The translations under genes and the position numbers were made by a program. From assembly GCA_030533445.1 (NCBI GenBank), contig CM060075.1, forward strand, positions 35,085,196 to 35,149,195: 64,000 nt of DNA, read 5' to 3'. Below, piece after piece: positions 24,401-36,400 of the stretch; within the stretch, counting starts at the first letter, position 1, and every line of letters begins with the position of its first letter. The notes below the pieces were generated by a model, which ran no database searches, had not been told where the DNA came from, and worked only from the letters and a program-made list of their open reading frames with translations. The DNA comes from Cyprinodon diabolis. Its lineage: Eukaryota; Chordata; Actinopteri; Cyprinodontiformes; Cyprinodontidae.

Positions 24401-27400
24401 TCTGCAAAGAGAAAAACACTATCAATGAAAGATATCAGCAATGGGTTTAAGGTGTTTCTTTGACCTTATTGGTTTCTTTTTCTACATACAGGAATCCTAA
24501 AATGATGACTTGCATCAGCCATAATAAATATGTTATTTTAATTTATTTTTTTCAGAATATGAAAAATGAAGAAATGAGCACAATCGTTGTTATGAATCTG
24601 GTAAGTGTATTTGAAGTTCAGCCCTTTCTGCCTCAGGGTAAAAAGTTCAGTAGCCCTCAGGATTTTACATGAATTCTTCTAAAGATGTAAAAAGAAAATC
24701 TGTCATGGTCATCTCCATGTTTAGCTCATACGCTCTACTCATCCATACATCACAGAAAACAGACCAGTTGGAGTATACCAGGCAGAATGAAAGCATATGC
24801 AAATCTTGTTATTTTTATGCAAATGAAAAGGAAATCATCCCCGAGGACTCTAATTAAAGTCGTGGAAAAATGAAAGGGTAGAAAAACTGATGAAATGACA
24901 ATCTGCTTTACATTTGTACTGAATAAGCAATGTTTCTGCCTGCTGTCCTTTGCAATTTCTCTCTCTCTCTCTCTCTATGTAAACCACAAACTTGAACCGT
25001 TTTTACAGGAATGGACAGATTATCGTCTGAAATGGAAACCCAAGGAGCACGATGGGATTGAGGTGGTACGTGTTCCCTCTTCGAAGGTGTGGCTTCCTGA
25101 CATCGTTCTAATCAATAAGTAAGCCGTTTACGTACAGTGACCCAAATGACTTCTTAATATAACCTTTTTTTCTCTGTTTTGTGTTTAAAAAGCTATGTTG
25201 CACCATTTTACATAGTAAAATTATGTAGATTTTAGGGTCTTCACAAATATTTCCTTTAAACTGTGCTATGCCTGACATGCTACATCTATGTATTATACTC
25301 ATTTTCATGTCAGAGGAATGAAATTAGCTTGAAGTGGCCAAGCACACAGCTGAACATTGCAAAGCAGCATATTAGTGCAAGACTAAACGAACACAGATGA
25401 AAAAGGTAGTGAGTTTATAGCTTAACTGTGAGCTCATAAGGTGAAGATAAGACAATTAGTCCAGTAAGGAGGAGGGCGCTACAAGAAATATTATTCATAT
25501 TTAGTGAATCTCTTTAGTGAATGCTCCCTATCCAGGGATTTATGATAGTCTCTATGGAGAACTTAGTCTACCTTAGACATGGGCAATGTGGAGTCAACAA
25601 GTCATCTCCATGTCATGTATTTGTTCTACCCAGCCACTGAAGCAGGTGAATCCAATCTTCACCGTGAATTAACCTGCGCAGATTGGACTCACCTGGTTAA
25701 TTTGCTGGGTAGATTAAATACATGACATGGAGATGACTTGTTGACTCCACATTGCCCATGTCTGCGGCTGTAACTCAAGCACCAAGTGACCAGAATTATA
25801 AAAAATAAAATAAAATTATTTCATCATTCAGATTTGGCTGCATGAAAATACTAAATGTTCAGAAGACAATAATCAAAGTTAATGTATCAGGTGCCTTATA
25901 TTCATGTGTACCTACTTTTTCTCTTACCAATTTGCAATTTTTACACTCTGAAACCTTTGGCATTTGAAAGAATATATATTTTTTTCAGTCTACCCATCTG
26001 CTGCTGTACGACTCTGTCCAACTAGCTGAATAATATATTAGCATGTGAAACCCACTGTGCTAACACCTGGAATGTGTTAGTCACCGTAGTTCTTTGGGAT
26101 GATCATATTTGTGGTATATGTCCAAAAATATATTTATTCTAAAGTTTATAATATGAGCCCTCATGTGATAACAAAATATTCGCTTTAAATTATGGGTTGG
26201 AGAAAGATTCAATCCAGGCTTCATCTTTTGTGCTCCAGTTCTGACCAGCATGCTTAAGTCCCTGTCACACCTTAACCATTCAGCAGGCGTTTTAGCTTTC
26301 TGGGACATCAAGCATAAGCTGGCTAAATCGTCAAGATGCGACAAACTGTCAGATTTCAATTCAATTCAATTCAGTTTATTTATATAGCGCCAAATTCACA
26401 ACACATGTCATCTCAAGGCACTTTACAGTTCAACCAGATCATACAGTCAAATTGATACAAAGTTGATTGCATTGACTCATTGACTCAAATACAATCCCTC
26501 ACACTAAGCATGCTTGTAGCAACAGTGGAGAGGAAAAACTCCCTTTTAACAGGAAGAAACCTCCAGCAGAACCAGGCTCAGTGTGAGCGGCCATCTGCCG
26601 CGGCCAACTGGGGTTCAAGGAGACAGAAGCAGAGATACAAAAAGCAGCTGTAAAAGGCGGCCCCGTCCAGGAAACACACAGCCAGACTGACGAGCTCCAA
26701 GGCAGCTCCCATGCCAGAGGATGAAGAGAGCACATCCACCCAGCCACGGCCAGAGAAACAGGACCACACTGGAAAACAGGCCGATCTCCAACATCTACAA
26801 ACAAGGGTGTTGATGGAAGCAGCACAGCTGATGTTTCTTTCCTGGGTGACATCACAGCCAAACAGGAACAGACGAGGCAAAGCTACTCTGAGGAAAAGCA
26901 GAGAGAGCAGAAGGTTAGAGATTGAACAAACAGATTCTGCAGAATAGGAGAACAGAGAGAGAATGAAGCAGAATGATGAAATGGGGGTCCCTATGTCCTC
27001 CAGCAGTCTAAGCCTATAGCAGCATAACTTTAAAGACAGCTCCGGATAACCTGAGCCACCCTAACTATAAGCTTTATCAAAAAGGAAAGTTTTAAGCCTA
27101 GTCTTAAAAGTAGACAGGGTGTCTGCCTCACGGACTAAAACTGTTAGTTGGTTCCACAGGAGAGGAGCCTGATAACTAAAAGATCTGCCTCCCATTCTAC
27201 TTTTAGAAATTCTAGGAACCACTAGTAAACCTGCAGATTGAGAGCGAAGTGCTCTGTTAGGAACATAAGGAACAGTCAGATCTCTGATATAAGATGGAGC
27301 TTTGCCATTTAAGGCTTTATATGTGAGAAGGAGGATTTTAAATTCTATTCTTGATTTAACAGGATCAATGTTAAATCAAGAATAGTCAATCAATGCTATG

Positions 27401-30400
27401 CGGTGTTTGTGTAAAATCTAGCATCGGTGAATGAAAGAAGGCTGTCACAGTGCGTACATCTATGCTTATTTTCAAAATGCAGTGTTTGCCCTTACAAGGT
27501 CGGGTTAAGCTGGTTGGAAGAAGTTTAAATAGGGATTTAGAATCTATAGTTTATTTGGTTCTTACATTGATAAAAAAAATCTGAAGCTAATATTTGGGCT
27601 TTAAACCTTCAGAGGATGTGGATGCGATGTTATTGTCTTAGTTTACTGTAATAACTTTATATGCAAAAGAGAATCTACTGACAGATGACACAGAAAAGTA
27701 AAATATGTAGAAATGCAACACAATTACCTATGTAATTTAGTTTCTGCTCTCAAAAAAACCAGGTTGGGTGTCATTTCTGAGTTAACCTTTATCTAATTCT
27801 TCTGCATTGCAGGGTCTTTGGAGCATTTAGTCCTTATTCTTAGGAGTTACACACATTTTTTAGATCAAGCTCTTCAATTTCAGTTCAGCCCTTAGTTTAC
27901 GTTTCTTTTCAAGTTCTTAGTTTCAATTTAAATTTGTGTCTCTGTAGCTGCTTTCTGGCAGTGCTGTGTTTTTGTGTTACTTTTTGTTGCCCCTTTTTGC
28001 CATTCTAGCTGCTTCTGTCCACACCTGCTCCCAATTAACTGATTACTTCACTCTTGGTTCTGTCTCCCATATATAATCCCCCTCTGCAGCTCATCAGTGC
28101 TGGTTTCTTGTTGTTATTTGGCTTCTCGTGTGTGTTTTCCCCCAACATCTCCTGGTTTTTTTGGTCTCCTGTATTTTGTTCTTTGATTTTGTTTCTGTTA
28201 CCCTTTTTGATTAAATCAGAAAAAAACTCATCTCAGCCTCCTTCTACTCTGCGTTTGGGTCCACAATCACATCCACCACCTTGACACTTACTGAAACCCA
28301 GAAAAACAAGGACTAACTTAAGTCAAATATGACATCACTGACGAAAATTCTGATATTTTTTAACTTATCTGTTTTTTCCCCTGATTGCTTTCATTCACAG
28401 ACTATGCACATTCCGCCCTGTTGTGTTTTATTCTATTTGAAATATAACCAAACATTCAGCTTTTTTGATTTAATCTTACTATAAGGTAAACTTTAGTGCT
28501 CTGATTTAACAAAATTTATTAACAATGCACCCTTAAATTCGAAAATCCCTTTTGCAGGTGAATGATCACATTGTTGTTAATAGACATCAGCTAAAGAGGA
28601 GGTACATTAAAGCATTGACCCACTGGAAAAACTGCAGAAGAGTGCATTTATTTAGACACACCAAGAGAAGCAAGTGGAGGCCTTCTTTTTCCCATATCCC
28701 AACACATTCATGCTCCCATTAACACCACTGTAAATACCCCCACTACTCCCTTTATCAACATTTTATAGGCAATTAAGCAGCATGGCTCTCTAATAATTGG
28801 GCTGATGGCACAGTTCAGCAAATTCAGTATGCAAGGCTTTCGCTTGGAACCGCTTACATTAACACACAAATATCTACATCAACAAAAGTCTCTGTGTACT
28901 TCCCATAATGGGTGATCAATATTGCTCATTTCAGTCTAAGCCTCACAGATAGTTGGGTTTTATTTAGACTAACAATAGGAATACGAGTCAGATTAATTAC
29001 CTGCATAGTAAAAGCCTTAAATTGTTGACTGTAAGTTCAGACAAATTATATATGGATGTTTCAATTGAGTCTTTCTGCCAAGAAAGGTTTGTGTACATGT
29101 TCCAACATTTGCCAACACATTTAATGCCAAATAAAATGTTTTGATATCATTTAGGATCTAGCCAATTAAACAACATAGCTGTGCAACTAACTTCAGTATT
29201 TTGACATAGTCTAGCCCACATTTAAAGGTAAATTTCCTAATGAGCCTTCACAGACAATTTACAGTATTAAAAGATTGTAAAAATTTGATCACAGTTATGG
29301 TTTCAAGTTATCCATCTGAGCCATCTGTAATGGAACTTCTTCTACTAACCATTTGTCAATCGATGCCCACAAAGGGAACATTTCATACCCACTTCTACAA
29401 CTGGGGATAAGACTACTGCATGGAAATGTGGTTATGAAATCACCTGAATTTGATCTGTAGGCAGTAGGTCACTACCTGGTGCGGGTAGAGCCTCCTTTAG
29501 AGGATCTAAATAAGTAAAACTCAGGAACAAAACAGGTTTCAGATTGTTGAGCCAAGTGGCAGGTTTATTTGAGGTGGTTAAAAGAGTTATGAAATAGTAT
29601 TTAAGAAAAAAAAAAAAATACTTAAAGTAGTCCTCTCTCTCCCATTATTCCACCAAGCCATGATTTCAATTTTCATTAAACTTTCGATTTTTTTTTTTGG
29701 TCTATAAATGCAAAAAGAGATGGAATAATCTACTGAATTTAAATAACAGAAATGTAAAAGCAAGAAGCTTTTTCAGAAATGTTTTTCCGTGTTTCTGTTT
29801 GCAGCAATGATGGAGTGTTTGATGTGGCCCTTCAAGTTCATGTTCAGATTTACAGTGATGGCAGGGTAACCTGGACGCCCCCTGCTCTCTACTGCAGCTC
29901 CTGTGGAGTCAAGGTAGAATCATCTTTTTTTTATTTACTCTCTCAAAGGTTTTCCTTTAGTTTGGTGATCTAAACACCTGGGCTTTTTTTTCTTTCCAGG
30001 TGACATATTTCCCATTTGACTGGCAGAATTGCTCCATGAAGTTTCGCTCTTACACATACGATTCAACTGAGATCGACCTGCAATATGCAAGAGACTCAAG
30101 AGGCAATGAAATCAGGGAGATCCAGTTAGATGAAGGCTTCAGTGGTGAGTGGGAAACTATTTTTTATGTTTACCTTAATGACGAATTGTGGCTTTGTTAT
30201 GTTTAACCCCCTATGGTATGCATATTCATTTATGACTTTGCCAGATCCCCTATGAAAAAATGTACATGTAAATCCTGTAGGTTTTTATCTTATTTGATGG
30301 AAACTAATATGCATTAGTACTCACAGGAATAACACAAGACAGCAATTTCAAATACCATATTCTTAGTACGACAATTGTATTGCAAACTTAAATAACTGAC

Positions 30401-33400
30401 CAGCCATTAGTGAAACTGAAAGTACGAGACAAAAACTACAACCAGTTCTTGGACGTCCTTTCTCATAGGTTTATAATACAGATTCCTGTAAACAGCTTAT
30501 GTTTTGCAATTTCCATCAAAATAAATGTTTTAATATTTATCATTAATGTTTAAAAGCAGAGGTCACCAACGTGTTTCCTGCCTAAAGGACCACATGGGAT
30601 GCCCTCAGCATCTTCTGAAAACAGAACAACTAACCAGTGGACTAAATTAGAAATGTTATGTTATGCTGCTGCTCTTATTTTTTATCATTATTAGAGCATT
30701 CTATCATATAGATCATTTAAAACATTTAAGCATTTATAGTGATTTATAAATGGGAATATTTAAAAGCTAATTAGAAATGAAAAGAAACAATACAAATATT
30801 TTTTTTAAATATAGTTAAGGTTATTGCTGACTCCTCCAGTTCATAGGTCAGTATTAATAGCCCATCTTATGACAGTACCCATGAAGTAGACCTCAGTCTT
30901 AAAAAGATTGGTGAGGCCTGGTTTAAAGGATACTTTAAAAAAAAATCTTGCCTTGGGTTTCTTTTACCCTGAGTTTTAAATCCAGGCAGATATCACCCTG
31001 TTTACTGAATATCGAAATATTTCTCCTCTCAAGCTTAGGCTAGTAACCTTAACAGGGGAGTGATGAAATGGAAGTGGGACTCCAAAAAATTAAAACAAGG
31101 GTTGGACTATTAATTTACATATTTGAAAATATCAGTTCAACATTAAACATATAAAGACCGCATACAATTTCTTCTATAGAAGTTTCCCATGGCAAGTGTT
31201 TATTGTCTTTCACTGTCATTTTTGAATCTCAGTTGCATTAAGAAGGGCATTCAATATAAAAACTTTCCCAAATCACTGAATACGTTATAATGACTTGATA
31301 TGCTGACCCCTAAATACAGCAGCAGCCTCTATGAGCTCCAAATACAGGACCATAAACAATTACAGAGACTCTAATTGCATTTGTTCATGATATAGATTTA
31401 GTAGGCTTATACGTTGTTTAATTGGACATAGTAAAGATATAGAAAATGTGAGGAACACATTAAGTAAACATATCATATACTCATTAACCTCACAATGTGA
31501 TTGCAATTGCAAAACCTCTGCAATGTGATTTTTTTTTTTTTTCCATGTGGGTTGAGCATTGTCTTTATCGACTTGATTATATGCAGACCCATGTTAGAGA
31601 CCAGCAAGGTGTCAAGTTGATTAAATCTACCCTGTTATAATGTTTCTCCAGAGGGTGGTGAGTGGTATATCAGACACAAGCCAAGCAGGAAAAACATGAA
31701 CGATGGCATCTACGAAGAAATGACTTTCTACCTGATCATAGAGAGGAAGCCTCTGTATTACATCATCAACATCATCATCCCCTGTATCCTCATCACAATT
31801 ATCGCTATATTCAACTTTTACCTGCCTCCTGATGCAGGTAAGGACTTTGAAAAAGTTAAACTCTTGGCTATAAGATGAGCTTAGCAGTTATATTAAATAG
31901 AAATACTGGATTAAGCAAACTATTTTTTCTTAATTTTGTCGGGAGGATTTAAAGTAAATTAGCGTGAAGTAAGCTGAAACATACATGTTTATGTGCAATC
32001 AGTCCATGTTTGTACTTAAAGGACCTTTTCTAGGTTACATTTTGAGAGTATAAATGTCATATAACCCTAACCCTTCTAGAGTATAGTTTATAAAATATCT
32101 AAGTTTAATGCAAAATTGTATAACTTTTGGCCACTAGGGCGCTAGAAGTGTGAATTCCAGGATTAGCCCCCTAAAGGCCACTGGAAAAGGCTCTGACTGC
32201 CATAGAGCTGCATACTATGGAGTTAGTTTTGTGTATTTATTAAATTCAAGAGGAAAGTGATCTGAAAGGGGAAAACAATGTTGAAAGTAAAATATGTTTT
32301 GGAGGGAACAATTGTTCACCCTGATGGCAAAAACGGATGTTGATTAAATCTAAACAATAAAAACACTTTGAGAGAAATTATTGTTTTTTGGGAAAACATT
32401 TACTCTCTAAAGTAGATTTCTCTCAAAACGTTTTTCTTCTCTCTCTTAAAACCAATTAAGCATTTGCTCTTGATTCAGGGTTTTCCTCTTGTTGTGAAAA
32501 ATGGTTCATGGGCGGGCCTGTGTTCCAATTGGCCAGTCTCAACAGTGTTGACAACTGAGTGCTGATCTGTTTATGCTATCAGTGTGAAAAAGTGTTCTCT
32601 CCAATATATGTATTATACATTATAAATATTTTCCCCTTTCAGGAAACTTTTTTTCTTGAATTTAATAAAAGCACAAAAATAAGTCCATACACTCTGGATA
32701 TCATGACTCATTCAGTGACGGATCTGACCCTCTCAAGTTGACAAGTTTATTTTGAAGGGGAGCCCTCCTGACGCATCAATGCACACCAAGAGCTTTAAAT
32801 TGACCTGATTTTTTTTTTTTTCTTACCTCGATTAGAGTTAAAGGTATAGTGGTGGATTTTCTGATTCCGGGTGGGTTATCAAAATAAGTGGTCCTCCTAA
32901 TTATCTATTATTCTGGTCATATGTTTACGTAAAGCCGTCCTATGTACTTGTCTCCATTTTCTCTTACTGGAGGTGAGTCTGACATAGTGGAAAAATTGCA
33001 AATCTTATTTGGAAAGAAAGCTTGTATGAGTGATGCAAACAGCAACTTTTAAACTGAGAGTGCAAGAGGAGAACTGGGCTTGTGCATGCTCTCACACAGG
33101 TTTAATAGGAGTTGTGCATGTGCATTTTTTTAAAGTACAGAGGGTAAGGCTTTTCAAAAATTTGCGAAAATCCTCCACTATACCTTTAACTTTGGTCAAA
33201 AGTTACACAATGTTGTTAGAAATGTAAGGGTTGTATTTTATTTGTCCTAAAGCTCTCACCACTGCTCCTTTATCCAATGCCTTAATGTGTTGGAGGCCAA
33301 AAAATACCCTCAATTCAATTCAATTCAGTTCAGTTAATTTATAAAGTGCCAATTCACAACACATGTCACCTCAAGGCACTCCATAGAGACAATTCAACCT

Positions 33401-36400
33401 GATCATACAGTCAGATTGGTCTAAAGTTTTCCATCTAAGGAAAACCAGCTGATTGCAGGGATTAATATACTTGAAAGAAATCCCTCACAACAAGCTTGCT
33501 TGTAGCGACAGTGGAGAGGAAAACTTTATCTATCTAGAACTACTCGAGTGGAAAAGTTTTGTTTCACATGGTTTGATTCTGTAAAAAATCTAAATCTAAA
33601 TGCTACCCAATTATTAAGCGATAAATCAAAAAAACAATCGGCAGATTAATCAATCAGATAAATCTTTGTAACCCAAACCCAAAGTGAACAATTTGGACCG
33701 AGTGCCATTATTTTGGACATAATTTAACATGAAATTTTGGTGTACAGAATGGCAGAATTATTCAGAATTATTACCACTATGTCACTGCTTATCAGTTGGT
33801 GTGAGGTGTTTGGTTTTTACCAAACATTGTTTTGCGCATTTTCAACATTTCTACGTAAGAGTTCTCTGAATAGCATTGGTTTAGATGTCTACAATGATAG
33901 ACTTTAAATCTGATTGATACGTCTTTCTTTAGATTTATGATCAGCAATAATTCTTTTTTTTTAAGTATATTGATAAAGATGTATGTTAGAGTCTCGCAAA
34001 CCCCCAAAAACCCTGCTTTTATGGAGATGGGAATACTAGACAACAAATTGATTTTGTGCTCTTTTAGCAAGGAGTGACCTTGTGCTCTTTATTTATCTTT
34101 ATTTATTTATCTTTCTCTCTTTCTCAGGAGAGAAGATGGGTCTTTCCATCAACGTGTTGCTTACCCTTACTGTGTTCTTGCTGCTGCTGGCTGATAAGAT
34201 CCCTGAGACTTCACTAGGTGTCCCAATCATTGTCAACTACATCATGTTCACTATGATCCTGGTTACCTGCTCCGTCATCCTGAGCGTGGTCGTCCTCAAC
34301 CTGCACCATCGCTCCCCCAACACCCACATGATGCCAATGTGGATACGCAAGGTAAGAGTCACAGCTTCATGACATGTTAACGATAAGCTTCATGCAAAAC
34401 TGAGGAATTGGAGAGTTTTATAATTCCCCACTATTGAGACTGTCAGGACTATAGATGTATACTCAAAGACAAAAGAGGTAATTTGAGCAAATAAGGTTAA
34501 TATAGTGAACTATAACAAAGAATCACAAACAGATTTAAATTGGAAGGTATCTGGACTGTTGCTAAATTTTTTGAAAACGTTTTCTACACCTGCTTGCACA
34601 TTCCACACATTCCAAGTCAGATGCCAATTAAATAGCTGCCTTTTGTTTGTATGGATTGTTGGAGCCTTTTGTTGTGCATGGGATCTGTGATTGGCCTTTT
34701 GAATTATAGCAGAAGTGCTTCTGTAACTTTTTGGGAATGAGTTCCATGACTGAATTGTAAATGCTTGGAAACTGAATCCGCGATCCTCCCCCTCTAAGCA
34801 TTGATTGCTTTTCTTTTTTCACAAAGTTGGCTTCCTTGTCACCTCTTTGAAACCCTTTTGTTGTCTCTGTCCAAAATCTGAACGCTTTGGTCTTCTGAGG
34901 TGTGTCCTTCGTTCTTTAGATGCAAGTGTACAGCTGAAACTTTCCCAGAGCTGCTGGCTCTCCTATGCTGTGCCACGTGTTCATGAATGTGTTGTTTGGG
35001 TTTTCCAATATAAGAGGATTTACAGTCCTCACTGGGCTGGATTGCAAACACAACGCCACTCAGCTTAGGTTTGGGATGATCTGTCTTAAGGATGTTAGTT
35101 TTTTTTTTTTTTCTGTTGTTAGGTCTAAAAATAAATTATTATGAAAACTGCATAAAGTACATTAAAATTATTTAAAGCTTAAAATTTACAGAAAATATGT
35201 TGTTAAGAAGAAAGTGTTTATCTTGTAAAGGGTATTTTGTAGTTAATTCAGTATGAATCTGTGTGAGGGAGGCAGAAATGGTTTGATTAAAGCAGCATCG
35301 ACAATACAAATGTCATCCTGTACCATTAACCTCCATCAGCAGCTGTGGCCCACATTGTACATTATGTAAAGCTAATTACTGCTCTATACGTCAGTCTGTC
35401 ACAATTTCAGGGTACATTCACATAAGATTGTACTTCAGTACTTGCATACAGGTGATTTACACGGTCTAATGGAGCTAAAGCGGAGGAGTTGACCTTTATA
35501 TCTACTACTTATTTCACCTGAAGGAAGAAAAGTTTGGCAAGTAAAGTATTATCTAAAAGCCAATTTATCACTGTTTGATACCTTATCTAACATTTATTAG
35601 ACATAATAATGTCAGGTTTTTTCCAAATTCAGTTTAAGCCATATTTATAAATATAAATTCACAGCAAAAAAAGTATAAAATTGATCATTTGGTCTAATTC
35701 CCTACATTAAAACAAGTCCTAGATCAAGTGTAAATTTGTTTTCAGGCCTAACCTTATCTTCTTTTTCTATCAAGCAAATATTCAAATGAATATTCTCTAG
35801 GTTGAATATTGCACAGAAACAAATCATTGTTTTTTGTGATGCAAAAAAGAAACATTCAGCATAATCTTGAATCTTAAAGATGCACGCTGGGATCTAACCG
35901 CTGGGCATTACACCTGACACACTTGCACTAGTGCACAACAGAAAAATTTTATACGTCTCAACATTATGTAAATATGTTTCTTGTGTATGAAAATGTTATT
36001 CAGGTCCATTTGTAGTTTTATTATTTATTAAACGAAATGCAATAAAAAAAACATGCCTGCAAAGGGCTTATATTGTAATTTTCGATTTGTGTCTAATACA
36101 CATCAACGTGCATCAGAGCTGCATTAAGACCAAAGGCAGTTGAAGGCAATTTCACTACATTAGTCTTAAAAGAGTAAATGTACACTTTAGATCGAATTGT
36201 TGGATTTAAGCCTGGGATAAAACTTTCTGGAAAACAGCCACATTTAGAAAGTCTTTTTAAGACTTTAGGCTCTTGTCTTCAATCATGTCTCAGTGGTTTA
36301 CGATTTGGACTGAGCAGATATTATAACCTCTTGTACATCTATGAATGTGAGACATCCAGCTATGCAGAGGGTTACAAACATGTCAAAAGACAACATGAGC

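Larger units (their letters stand above)
17023..24555 (+). other. Gene 1 intron 2
   Basis: 7533-bp intron. It contains a LINE tail (17905-18165), an inverted Penelope-like pair (18660-19200), a diverged LINE-tail scrap near 21355-21450 and a pair of direct repeats (22298 and 23809). From 19200 to 21350 and from 21460 to 24500 nothing else is recognised. Confidence 0.75.
25119..29804 (+). other. Gene 1 intron 4
   Basis: 4686-bp intron. It contains a long hairpin (25575-25763), a LINE fragment (26356-27385) and an LTR-like repeat (27780-28286). From 28310 to 29800 nothing is recognised apart from an A run near 29608-29620. Confidence 0.75.
31838..34127 (+). other. Gene 1 intron 7
   Basis: 2290-bp intron containing a TTAA MITE (32838-33189) and a LINE tail (33310-33525). 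The 92-codon minus-strand ORF at 33792-34070 has no recognisable domain. Confidence 0.7.

Noticed and set aside
26499..26947. Overlapping ORFs of 78-120 codons on both strands
   Set aside because: They fall in the 3' UTR of the LINE copy; the same sequence elsewhere (11703-11939) is equally non-coding.
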